A DNA stretch of 11,864 bases from Psychromonas sp. (GCA_023145575.1 JAGLDN010000434.1:1-11864); one strand, 5' to 3'. Positions 1-8,239 are shown, counted from the first letter of the stretch. Numbers and translations: made by a program. The notes: generated from the letters alone by a model not told the origin.

Positions 1-87
1 AAACAAAGATCAACAGCCCCTAGCACTTTGATAATTTATACCCATGTGTCCTCAATGGGCCACATTAAAACCTAGCGACAAACAATA

Positions 88-1110
88 TCACATTTTGTCA
101 TCGACAAGATGCATTATTTCTGCAGAAATGTTCTCTAGCGATAATTCTTGGTTAACACCTCCGAGGCTAACGGCTTGCTTCGCCATGCCATAAACAACAC
201 TGCTGTCTTCATCTTGAGCTATCGTTTTTCCACCATTGTTTTGAATTTTAAGTAGACCTGATGCGCCATCCTTCCCCATACCAGTCAAAATGACACCAAC
301 TGCATATCTTCCAGCATTATTTGCAACAGACTCAAATAATAAGTCAATTGAAGGCTTATGTAAATTAACAGGCTCACTATCACTGATGACCGTGTAATAT
401 CGTCCGCGTTTTTTTGTCACCTGCATGTGTTTATTACCTGGTGCAATGTAAGCACAACCTACGTTTATCATTTCATCATGAGTCGCTTCACAAACCATTA
501 GTTGACATTGAGAATCAAGACGTGACGCAAACGTATCAGTAAATCCTTGTGGCATATGTTGTGTAATAACAATGCCAGGGCTAGTGACTGGTATGGTAGA
601 TAAAAGACTTGTGAGAGCCTGCGTCCCACCCGTTGATGCTCCGATAGCAATAATAAACCTTTCATTTTTTATACTTGTTGTATCATTGTTTTTAGAAACA
701 GAAACCGTTTTTTGAAGGACCGGCTCTTGCACTGCAAGTCGGATCTTATCACTGATCTCATTAGCGATAATTGCAATTTTATCTAATTTTGGCTTTAAAA
801 TGCACGCTCTGGCGCCTAATTTAAATGCTTGACTGCAGATCGCTGAACCATTCACTGCCAATGTAGAAATCAACACAACTGGCATTGGATGTACTTTCAT
901 CAGTTTTTCAAGAAATTTTAAGCCATTCATTTTAGGTAAGTTAACGGCTAATGTCAGCACATCAATATCAATTGATTTAATCAGTTTTCTTGCGGCAGTC
1001 GCATCATGCGCAACTGAAATAACCTGCATATCAGTTTGCTGGTTAATAATGTGTGAGAGTGCATGACAGCAAACTTCTGAGGAATCAATAACTAATACCT
1101 TAATGCTCAT
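88..1110 (-). CDS. cheB: CheB protein-glutamate methylesterase with degenerate receiver domain
   Basis: 340 residues, close to E. coli CheB in length and layout. CheB removes methyl groups from receptor glutamates during adaptation. The receiver domain spans about residues 3-125, a linker about 126-150, and the esterase domain about 151-335. The catalytic triad is visible: Ser159 in GASTGGT, His185 in TQHMPQGF and Asp281 in GMGKDG. In the receiver, the phospho-acceptor Asp (E. coli Asp56, in DVLTLDVEMP) is Ala55 here (DVLTLAVNLP, codon GCC). The second acidic-pocket Asp is Ser10 (VIDSSE). Asp9 and Lys106 remain. The receiver therefore should not be phosphorylated by CheA; this is inferred from known CheB chemistry. 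The frame is fully open. The ATG start lies 2 nt after the cheR stop, with a weak AAAGAG upstream, so translation is probably coupled. It appears to be the last gene of the operon; no clear terminator is seen in positions 1-87. Confidence 0.95.
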   Translation of the reverse strand: MSIKVLVIDSSEVCCHALSHIINQQTDMQVISVAHDATAARKLIKSIDIDVLTLAVNLPKMNGLKFLEKLMKVHPMPVVLISTLAVNGSAICSQAFKLGARACILKPKLDKIAIIANEISDKIRLAVQEPVLQKTVSVSKNNDTTSIKNERFIIAIGASTGGTQALTSLLSTIPVTSPGIVITQHMPQGFTDTFASRLDSQCQLMVCEATHDEMINVGCAYIAPGNKHMQVTKKRGRYYTVISDSEPVNLHKPSIDLLFESVANNAGRYAVGVILTGMGKDGASGLLKIQNNGGKTIAQDEDSSVVYGMAKQAVSLGGVNQELSLENISAEIMHLVDDKM

Positions 1111-1112
1111 AT

Positions 1113-1934
1113 TTAAACTCTTTCATAGGTTGTTTGCTTCTTTAATGTAAAGTATTTACTCATATTAGGAAAGCATTCTGAATGCCCCACAAAGAGCAGG
1201 CCTTTGCTTTCCATGTAATTTGAAAATTTAACAAGTAATTCATTTTGCATTTTTTTATCGAAATAAATCAACACGTTTCGACAAAAAATAACATCAAATA
1301 TCTTTGTCATCGGCCACTTTTTATCGCATAGATTTAATTTTTTAAAGCTAATAAGTGCCTTAACTTCAGGCTTGATAATATAATTTGACTTATTTTTATC
1401 TTTTATAAAAAATGAAGATCGTTGCGTTATATTTAATTTTGAAACATCCTCTTCACTATAAATACCTAATCGAGCTTTCGATAAAACAGCCGTGTTTAAA
1501 TCTGTCGCTAATATTTTAACTGGTGGCATTTGCGTACCAAAAACATCAATCATGCACATTGCAAGGCTATACGCTTCCTCTCCTGTTGAACAGGCCGCGC
1601 ACCATATTTTAATCGGATCATGACTCTGTCGTTTTAATAAATTTGTATGAACATGCTGAGATAGGATCTTAAAATGATATGCCTCTCTAAAAAATGACGT
1701 TAGATTAGTGGTTAGCGCATTAATGAAGAACTCCCACTCCGATGATTCATTACGGAGAAAATGAATATATTCACTAAAATTGTTTAATTTATTTAAACGT
1801 AGCCTGCTCTGTAACCTATTGTAAACCAAATCTTTTTTAGTATCTGACAATGAAATTCCTACATGATCATGAATTAAACGCACAATCTCATTAAAATCAC
1901 TGGTCGATAAAGAAAACTTTTTTTTATCGAACAT
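1113..1934 (-). CDS. cheR: CheR chemotaxis methyltransferase
   Basis: 273 residues from this start. CheR transfers methyl groups from S-adenosylmethionine to receptor glutamates. An N-terminal helical domain covers about residues 8-80. NLTSFFREAYHF (77-88) is the conserved entry to the catalytic domain. The SAM-binding loop ACSTGEEAYS lies at 114-123, followed by ATDLNT and the signature FCRNVLIYFD. The closing GHSECF matches the family's GHSE motif. All expected motifs are present and the frame is uninterrupted. I chose the ATG at 1934 because it lies 2 nt after the receptor stop, mirroring the 2-nt cheR-cheB gap. A TTG at 1952 would add six residues and overlap the receptor gene by 16 nt; it cannot be excluded because neither start has a strong ribosome site. 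The DWTDF tail of the upstream receptor is a likely docking site for this enzyme. Confidence 0.95.
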   Translation of the reverse strand: MFDKKKFSLSTSDFNEIVRLIHDHVGISLSDTKKDLVYNRLQSRLRLNKLNNFSEYIHFLRNESSEWEFFINALTTNLTSFFREAYHFKILSQHVHTNLLKRQSHDPIKIWCAACSTGEEAYSLAMCMIDVFGTQMPPVKILATDLNTAVLSKARLGIYSEEDVSKLNITQRSSFFIKDKNKSNYIIKPEVKALISFKKLNLCDKKWPMTKIFDVIFCRNVLIYFDKKMQNELLVKFSNYMESKGLLFVGHSECFPNMSKYFTLKKQTTYERV

Positions 1935-1936
1935 AA

Positions 1937-4738
1937 TTAAAAATCTGTCCAATCTTCTTCGTTTTTAATTGGTGGCTCACCTGTCTCTTTTTTAGTTATA
2001 TCATTCGCTAAGCTACTTGCCGAATAAGTAAAATTATTATCTCCTGTTTCAAATGCTGCCACTGAAATAGCCAAATTTGCGACCTGCTCTTGAAGTGAAC
2101 TAGCAGCTGCAGAGGCTTCTTCTACTAATGTTGCGTTTTGTTGTGTTACGTCATCCATTTGATGAATCGCACTACTGACCTGATCGATTCCCACACTTTG
2201 TTCTACAGATGCTGTTGTTATTTCATCAATCAATTGCGCAACCTCCTGAATAGACTTCACAACATCAGAGATAGATTCCCCTGCTTGATCGGCTAATTTT
2301 GTGCCTAATTCTACTTTTTCAACAGAGGTGGTAATGAGTGTTTTAACTTCTTTAGCTGCCGTTGCCGATCGTTGTGCCAAATTTCTCACCTCTGTCGCAA
2401 CAACAGCAAATCCACGCCCTTGCTCTCCTGCTCTTGCTGCTTCTACCGCCGCATTTAATGCTAAAATATTTGTTTGAAAAGCAATACTGTCAATCACTGA
2501 GATGATATCCATTATTTGACGCGAGCTTGTATTAATATCACTCATATTTTGGACAACTTTTGCAACGATATCCCCTCCCTCTAATGCATTTACTGACGTT
2601 GTGCTGGCAAGTTCATTCGCTCGTTTTGCATTTTCGGAATTCTGTTTAACCGTCGTCGTTATCTCTTCCATACTTGATGCCGTCACTTCAAGACTACAGG
2701 CTTGACGCTCTGTTCTTTGCGACAAATCTACATTACCAATCGCAATTTCTGTTGCCGCTGTATTGATCGTATCTGCTGAAGTTTTTATTTGTATGATCAT
2801 TTCTTTTAGTTTTGTAGCAGTTGAGTTAGAATTATCTTTTAGTACACCAAATACTCCCTCATAGTCATTAGTAATTTCAGCAGTCAGATCCCCTTTGGCA
2901 AGTGCCGATAAAACACCAATAACATCACTTAAACTTACCTCACTTAATTCAAGGAGGTGGTTAATATTTTGGCAAAGTACAAGGAAAAATTTATTTTTGT
3001 TTTCTAGCCCCATTCTGCATGTGAAATCACCTTTCACAGCCGCCTTGATAACATCTTCAATTTCTTTTTCCATTGCCACTTCAAGTGTGCGATCTTCTAA
3101 TTCTGCGACAGTGCCTATGCGAACCCCTTTGTCATTATGCACAGGGGTTGCAATCATGCTCAAAATACACCCATTAATATCCACTTGAGCATGATGTTCT
3201 TGGGTTAGGTTTGCGAGTAAATTCGCATGATCTTCTGGCTTTGTATAGAATTGTTCAATATTGCTACCGACAAGCTTCGCAGGATCAAGCGAAGGAATAA
3301 CTTCTTTTAATTTCTTTTCTGCTCCTTTAAAGAGTTTAACCGAAGCAGGATTAGCATAAATAATGTTGCGATGATTGTCAGTTATTATAACACTTGTACT
3401 CGCATTATCTAGGGCTATTTTTATACGAGTAGCCGCAGTTGCTCTCTGTTTGACATCTTCCATATTAAATGCAAGTCGCACCTTCATCATTTTTAATGAC
3501 TGCAATACGGTACCAATTTCATCATAATTAAGGATCTCGATATCAAACAGATAGTCTTGCACCATCAACCGATGAAAAGCGCGTTTGATTGTTTCTAAAC
3601 GCAACTGTATATCCCGATTAAAAAAGTAAGCTCCAACAAATAACAACAGCATAAAAATAACCGTGAGCACGACTGATAGAATTAATTCATCAATGAAATG
3701 TTGTTCACTCTCAAGATATATAACCTTAGATTCTAATTTGTTAGTTTTTATGGCATCATCAAGCTTAATCTTAAATTGTTCTATTTTATAAATGCTATTT
3801 AAGATGACTCGCCTAAATTGACGATCCTGATCATCAATAGTTGCTGAATTTAATTTTATCGTAATTGGTTTTATCTCTACTGAAATGAGTAGATTATTTG
3901 TTTTAAGTAAATCCTTATACCCATCGTGTGGTTGGATATATCCTTCTTTAACTTTCATCTCAAGGCTCTTCTCAACAACACCAAGCTTAGTAATATTATC
4001 ATTAAGCTTTCGGCTGATTAGTAAATTATTATCACGGCTATTGATTGATAAAGAAGACAGAAGTAAGTATTTATTTTTGTACCAAATATTTTCAATTTCC
4101 GTTAACTGGCTAATGGATTCAATGTGAGTATAATAGAGGTGTTTGATTGTATTTTTTTGAGTATATGCTATATAAATTCCAGCTAAAGCCATCAGTACTA
4201 ACGAGCCAACAGAAAAAAGAGCAAGCGAGATAAAACGCTGTTGTAAAGTTAATCGCAACCAAAATGAAAATTTTGATGATTTTGATTTTTCAACTATTTT
4301 ACCATTTTGAAAAAACAAACGCCCTTGTTCATTGCGTTTAAATTTTCTATAAAAATTATCAGCGTTTACTATTTCACCTGTTTGGGGCTTAGATCGTACA
4401 GACATAAAACCCGTATGAACGCCATCTTGGTAAAGTAAAATAACATCTGACTTCACCCAGTAAAATCCGCCACTTTTCTGCTTGTTCTTTATTATGCCTG
4501 ACCAGCTTTTACCTTCAGAAATATCATTCCAAAGATCCTTGAAGGCTTCTTTAGGCATATCTGGATGGCGAACCATATTATGTGGGTTTCCAATCAATTC
4601 ATCCTGTGTATAACCACTTACACGAATAAAGTTTTCATTGACAAAGGTTATATTTCCCTTTAAATCAGTGGATGAAACAAGTAGTTCATTTTCAGTTAAA
4701 CTATATTCCTGATCCGCTTTTTTTTGATCGTTATCCAT
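1937..4738 (-). CDS. Methyl-accepting chemotaxis receptor with Aer-like PAS, periplasmic domain, HAMP, second PAS and WxxF tail
   Basis: 933 residues. The N-terminal PAS (about 15-120) matches E. coli Aer closely, including Arg57, His58, Asp60 (VRHPDMP) and Trp79 (KSWSG), residues tied to FAD binding and redox sensing in Aer. TM1 lies at about 169-192 and TM2 at about 352-373. They enclose about 160 mostly helical residues, probably a periplasmic four-helix bundle. Then come HAMP (about 374-427), a second PAS (about 440-560), HAMP-like KGDFT and KGDLT segments, and the signalling hairpin. The hairpin tip at about 750-785 contains FQTNILALNAAVEAARAGE, the CheA/CheW contact. After a flexible linker the protein ends in DWTDF, a W-x-x-F pentapeptide like the NWETF that tethers CheR and CheB. 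The ATG has AAGGGA about 10 nt upstream, overlapping the cheW stop. It likely senses redox or energy state plus an unknown periplasmic ligand (inference). Confidence 0.93.
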   Translation of the reverse strand: MDNDQKKADQEYSLTENELLVSSTDLKGNITFVNENFIRVSGYTQDELIGNPHNMVRHPDMPKEAFKDLWNDISEGKSWSGIIKNKQKSGGFYWVKSDVILLYQDGVHTGFMSVRSKPQTGEIVNADNFYRKFKRNEQGRLFFQNGKIVEKSKSSKFSFWLRLTLQQRFISLALFSVGSLVLMALAGIYIAYTQKNTIKHLYYTHIESISQLTEIENIWYKNKYLLLSSLSINSRDNNLLISRKLNDNITKLGVVEKSLEMKVKEGYIQPHDGYKDLLKTNNLLISVEIKPITIKLNSATIDDQDRQFRRVILNSIYKIEQFKIKLDDAIKTNKLESKVIYLESEQHFIDELILSVVLTVIFMLLLFVGAYFFNRDIQLRLETIKRAFHRLMVQDYLFDIEILNYDEIGTVLQSLKMMKVRLAFNMEDVKQRATAATRIKIALDNASTSVIITDNHRNIIYANPASVKLFKGAEKKLKEVIPSLDPAKLVGSNIEQFYTKPEDHANLLANLTQEHHAQVDINGCILSMIATPVHNDKGVRIGTVAELEDRTLEVAMEKEIEDVIKAAVKGDFTCRMGLENKNKFFLVLCQNINHLLELSEVSLSDVIGVLSALAKGDLTAEITNDYEGVFGVLKDNSNSTATKLKEMIIQIKTSADTINTAATEIAIGNVDLSQRTERQACSLEVTASSMEEITTTVKQNSENAKRANELASTTSVNALEGGDIVAKVVQNMSDINTSSRQIMDIISVIDSIAFQTNILALNAAVEAARAGEQGRGFAVVATEVRNLAQRSATAAKEVKTLITTSVEKVELGTKLADQAGESISDVVKSIQEVAQLIDEITTASVEQSVGIDQVSSAIHQMDDVTQQNATLVEEASAAASSLQEQVANLAISVAAFETGDNNFTYSASSLANDITKKETGEPPIKNEEDWTDF

Positions 4739-4753
4739 AACAATGACATCCCT

Positions 4754-5278
4754 TCATTCTTCAATACACTCATCAATGTTATCGGTTAATTGATCAAATA
4801 ACATCATTTCCCTACTATTTATTAGCTTTTTAATTTTGATTAAGATCAGCATGGACTCATTTATAGTAGCTAAACCTTGGATATACTTAGGGTCAAGCGC
4901 ACCTGCAAATTTTGGTGCCTTTTGTATGTGTTTTTTCCCAAGAGATACCACATCAGAGACACTATCAACCACAATGCCAATAATGCGATCATCAATAATT
5001 AAAATGATAACTACCGTCATTTCATCATAAATAATATTGCTTAGGTTGAATTTAATACGCATATCAACAATAGGAATAACAATTCCACGTAGATTCATCA
5101 CACCTTTAATAAAATCGGGCATATTAGCAATTGTCGTAACTTGCTCATAAGTGCGAATTTCTTGAACAGTTAAAATATCGATAGCATAGTATTCTTCACC
5201 CAACCAAAAGGTTAAGTATTCATCCAATTTCTCTTTTATTTCACTACTCACATTCTCTTCCTTTATGCCTTTATTCAT
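4754..5278 (-). CDS. cheW: CheW adaptor coupling receptor to CheA
   Basis: 174 residues, a single CheW domain (about 20-160). It links the receptor hairpin to the CheA P5 domain in the signalling array. YYAIDILTVQEIR and FIKGVMNLRG (57-65), followed by VIPIVDMRIKF, are near-identical to the equivalent stretches of E. coli CheW; VVIILIIDDRIIGIVVDSVSDV and the LILIKIKKLI end also fit. It lies between cheA (31-nt gap) and the receptor gene (15-nt gap). The start is ambiguous. The ATG at 5278 gives an N terminus of family length but has no Shine-Dalgarno sequence and sits in an 8-bp tandem duplication. An in-frame GTG at 5251 has AAGGAAGAG at ideal spacing and would remove nine residues. I kept the longer form. 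Confidence 0.95.
   Translation of the reverse strand: MNKGIKEENVSSEIKEKLDEYLTFWLGEEYYAIDILTVQEIRTYEQVTTIANMPDFIKGVMNLRGIVIPIVDMRIKFNLSNIIYDEMTVVIILIIDDRIIGIVVDSVSDVVSLGKKHIQKAPKFAGALDPKYIQGLATINESMLILIKIKKLINSREMMLFDQLTDNIDECIEE
5255..5263 (-). promoter_or_regulatory. Shine-Dalgarno sequence for an alternative GTG start of cheW
   Basis: On the minus strand AAGGAAGAG is followed by AAT and then an in-frame GTG (5251-5249); seven nucleotides separate the AGGA core from the GTG. The annotated ATG at 5278 has nothing comparable. This may therefore be the true start, giving a 165-residue CheW. Confidence 0.5.
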
Positions 5279-5309
5279 TTATTCATTTATGACAATAACT
5301 GAAATTGAT

Positions 5310-7457
5310 TTAACATTGATTAACTAACTCCGCCACATTAAGAATCAACGATATGCGACCATCTCCCATAATAGTCGCCCCAGAGACACAGGAGACTTTG
5401 CGAAAGTTTTTTTCTAAATTTTTTAATACTACTTGTTGCTGGCCAATAAGACTATCTACAAATAAAGCGATCAGCTTACTTTTATGTTCGAGTAAGATCA
5501 TAATGCCTTCTGTTACTTTGGTTATGTCGGTTTTGATGTTAAAAAATTTGTACAATATTAATACGGGAATATATTCACCATGTACATTCACCATCAAGGC
5601 GCCCCCGTTAAGCTCCTTTATATTTCCTGCTGTGGGTTGTAACGATTCCACTATATAGGTAAGCGGAATAATATAAACATGTTCCCCGACAGATACAGAC
5701 ATCCCCTCTAAAATAGCAAGTGTCAATGGCAAGTAAATTGACATAGTTGAACCTTTTCCAAGTTCGGATGAAATTTCAACACGACCGCCCATGTCGGTTA
5801 TATTACGCTTAACAACATCCATTCCAACCCCTCGTCCCGAAACATTAGTAACGACTGTTGCGGTTGAAAATCCAGGTGAAAAAATAAGTTGAAAAATTTC
5901 AGTATCAGTCATTTGATCGGGTAACGTGAGACCATTTTTTAGAGCTTTTTGTCGAATTTTATGTGCGTCGATACCAGCGCCATCATCCTTGACATTTATA
6001 ACTATATCATCCCCCCTGTATAATGCAGATATTTCTATCTCCCCCTGTGGATCTTTATTTTTTGCAATACGCACATCAGGCATCTCAATGCCATGATCGA
6101 TACTATTACGAATAAGATGCGTCAAAGGATCAGCCAATATTTCAATCAATCCTTTATCAAGTTCAGTTTGCTCGCCTTTGATGACTAATTTAATTTTTTT
6201 ATTTAATTGTGCAGATAAATCACGAATAACACGAGGGAATCGTCCAAAAACAGTGCTGATAGGCATCATTCTCACAGACATGACAGAAGCTTGAATATCA
6301 CGCGTGTTAGTTTCTAATTGGCTTAACCTTGCCACAAACATTAAATTATCTTCAAGCCCAAAATCAAGAGCCAATTGTTGCAGCATGGATTGGGTAATAA
6401 TCAACTCACCAACTTGGTTAATAAGTTGATCGATTTTTTCAATATTTACCCGAATAGAAGATGCCGAATCATTTTTCCTAACACGTTGTTTAATGACTTT
6501 AGATGGGCGGGGCTTTTTCATTTTAGAGACTCTATCTGTTTTTTTTGCCTCATTACCTTGCGTATCTTGTTGACTAATTTTTCCATACCAAAAACTGATT
6601 TTTTCATCAAGCATCGGGCCATTAATAGGTTTTAATAAATAATCATCCATACCAACGTTTAGACACTTTTCTTTTTCAGCATCTCCAGCCATTGCCGTCA
6701 TGGCAATAATAGTAATATTGACATGAGGATCACCCGCTCTTCCAAGACGTATTGCCTGCGTGGCTTGATAACCGTCCATGATTGGCATTTGACAATCTAA
6801 TAAAATTAAATCAAAAGGCACATCAAGTGATGCATTGAGTTTGTCTAATGTCTCTTTCCCATCTTCTGCAACACTGATATTTTCAAAGCCTAATTTTTTT
6901 AAGGTATGATTTGCAACCATTTGGTTGACTTTACTGTCTTCAACAAGTAATATTTTAATTTTTGCTTTTTCAACTACTGTCAATTCATCCACATGATTGA
7001 TTTCTTTTTTAGAGAGGATTTCGCTCAGGCTTGCGGAGCTTTCAACGGCACCTTCATCCTGAAGATCAAGCGCTAAACATTTTAATTGATCACAAATTCC
7101 CGTCACTCGTGAGTCAGGTACGGACTCCTCATCATCAAACTGATGAGAATTTTTTAATAATGCTAATACATCCCGCGCATCTAAAAAAGCATCAATCATT
7201 GCTTTTGTTAATACTAATTCGTTATTGCGCAGTCGATCAAGTACGTTTTCAAGAATATGAGTAACGGATGAAATATCATCATAACCAAAAATACCAGCCC
7301 CACCTTTTATTGAGTGTGCAGCGCGGAAAATAGCATTTAACGCATCCAAATTGTCATCATCTTCACTCATTTCAAGTAACAATGATTCCATTTCTTCAAG
7401 GTGATCCGTCATCTCCTCAAAAAATACTTGATCAAACTGTTGCATGTTATCTCGCAT
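5310..7457 (-). CDS. cheA: CheA chemotaxis histidine kinase with an internal receiver domain
   Basis: 715 residues. CheA autophosphorylates under receptor control and passes phosphate to receivers. The P1/HPt domain is at about 8-130, with His48 in AAHSIKGG (same position as E. coli His48). A complete receiver follows at about 167-290: acidic pair Glu173-Asp174 (LLVEDSKVNQ), phospho-acceptor Asp221 (LLLDCQMPIMDGYQAT), and Lys276 (LLKPIN). It resembles receivers of hybrid kinases more than CheY. A basic linker (about 300-335) leads to P3 dimerisation (about 336-400). P4 ATPase has an N box HLIRNSIDHG (446-455), G1 DDGAG (490-494), F box FSPGF (525-529) and G2 GRGVG (540-544). P5, the CheW-like regulatory domain, is about 585-715. 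No P2 domain is recognisable. First gene of the operon. ATG at 7457 has AGAG 7 nt upstream; Met5 (7445) is an alternative start. Confidence 0.95.
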   Translation of the reverse strand: MRDNMQQFDQVFFEEMTDHLEEMESLLLEMSEDDDNLDALNAIFRAAHSIKGGAGIFGYDDISSVTHILENVLDRLRNNELVLTKAMIDAFLDARDVLALLKNSHQFDDEESVPDSRVTGICDQLKCLALDLQDEGAVESSASLSEILSKKEINHVDELTVVEKAKIKILLVEDSKVNQMVANHTLKKLGFENISVAEDGKETLDKLNASLDVPFDLILLDCQMPIMDGYQATQAIRLGRAGDPHVNITIIAMTAMAGDAEKEKCLNVGMDDYLLKPINGPMLDEKISFWYGKISQQDTQGNEAKKTDRVSKMKKPRPSKVIKQRVRKNDSASSIRVNIEKIDQLINQVGELIITQSMLQQLALDFGLEDNLMFVARLSQLETNTRDIQASVMSVRMMPISTVFGRFPRVIRDLSAQLNKKIKLVIKGEQTELDKGLIEILADPLTHLIRNSIDHGIEMPDVRIAKNKDPQGEIEISALYRGDDIVINVKDDGAGIDAHKIRQKALKNGLTLPDQMTDTEIFQLIFSPGFSTATVVTNVSGRGVGMDVVKRNITDMGGRVEISSELGKGSTMSIYLPLTLAILEGMSVSVGEHVYIIPLTYIVESLQPTAGNIKELNGGALMVNVHGEYIPVLILYKFFNIKTDITKVTEGIMILLEHKSKLIALFVDSLIGQQQVVLKNLEKNFRKVSCVSGATIMGDGRISLILNVAELVNQC

Positions 7458-7525
7458 ACAAAATCTCTATTAATGTGTAACACAATAGATACTCAAGTTA
7501 CTGCATTTCTTTTCTTGAGCTCAAA

Positions 7526-7591
7526 GGTGCATTTTTTTCGTCAAAAAAGTTCACGCACCAACACAAAGGAAAATTGCACCAATTTAGGTGG
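7526..7591 (-). promoter_or_regulatory. Candidate activator-binding cluster upstream of cheA (GGTGC elements)
   Basis: On the cheA strand there are two direct copies of TTGGTGC, at 7576-7582 and 7555-7561, 21 bp apart (about two helical turns). An inverted GGTGCA/TGCACC lies at 7526-7531. The distal copy is part of an inverted repeat, CACC-N6-GGTG (7577-7590). The arrangement resembles NtrC-type sites such as those upstream of E. coli glnA, recalled from general knowledge. No sigma-54 GG-N10-GC element is visible downstream, so the regulator is unknown. A possible weak sigma-70 pair, TTGAGC and TAACTT with 18-bp spacing, lies closer to the gene. No convincing FliA-type promoter was found. Confidence 0.3.
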
Positions 7592-7610
7592 TTATAAAAT
7601 GACTATATAA

Positions 7611-8210
7611 AAGAACTAGTTAAAAATTACAGTTTTTATTGTAATTAATCTAAGATAAATATTATGTCTATGATCCACGGGTAATTTACCGATATAATTT
7701 TACATTTGAGGTGGCCTGGATATAAATCATCTAAATTCTAAATAAATAACACTTTCGCAAATGCTATTTCCACATAATTGCGTTAAATGAACATCGAATA
7801 GTCAGTTATTTCTAGTCAATGTAACTTTATCCTCACAAAAAATCAGCCTTGGGTACTAAATATGGGTAATATTTTAATAATGATAAAAAGATCATTCTAA
7901 CCCGAACTCAAGTTAAATGATAAATCATGGAGATTATAAATGCACGAGCGAAAATGAAAAAAGAGATCTCAAATACAATTTCAGCACAATATATGTGGAA
8001 GAACACATAGAAAAATGCCATCAAAGCAGAAAATACTCATCGTCATCAAAATTATAAAAAAAATAACCCTGCTATTTTAGGGAAAAGCTAGTAATAAGTA
8101 TTGATCCGTTCATGAAGGAAAGTTTTATGTACCCATATTACTTCATAGATTCAATGCTCAAATGCATAGCTTAAATTAGTTGGAGAAGTAGCCAGTTGAA
8201 TATATATTAA
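7611..8210. other. Gene-free AT-rich interval between the cheA upstream region and the IS30 remnant
   Basis: No intact gene seen on either strand. There is a weak AT-rich hairpin at 7625-7646 (AATTACA, 8-nt loop, TGTAATT). A plus-strand frame from an ATG at 7927 runs 27 codons to a stop at 8008 and then 26 more to a stop at 8089. Just before an overlapping ATG (7941) is GGAG with good spacing, but that frame closes after five codons. This may be the relic of a lost gene; I recognise no family and chance is not excluded. Confidence 0.5.
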
Positions 8211-8239
8211 CTATCTGTCCTCCGACAACAGATGTGAAT

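Noticed and set aside
1..20. Left-edge sequence with AACAGCCCC, resembling the terminal repeat of some insertion sequences.
   Set aside because: Only one end is visible at the window edge, no matching copy occurs elsewhere in the window, and no transposase is present.
41..59. Inverted repeat CCCAT...ATGGG just after cheB.
   Set aside because: The 5-bp stem has a 9-nt loop and no T run, so I do not call it the operon terminator.
2895..3188. Plus-strand open frames opposite the receptor gene (also 3885-4127), CheW (4836-5030) and CheA (5353-5658, 6375-6635, 7031-7264).
   Set aside because: They are antisense to strongly conserved genes, lack domain content and ribosome sites, and are shadows.
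7401..7610. 69-codon plus-strand open frame across the cheA start and upstream region.
   Set aside because: It overlaps the start of cheA in antisense, has low-complexity content and no ribosome site.
8060..8082. CCCT/AGGG short stem followed on the minus strand by a T-rich tract, a possible terminator.
   Set aside because: Only four base pairs, and no gene on the minus strand immediately upstream to terminate.
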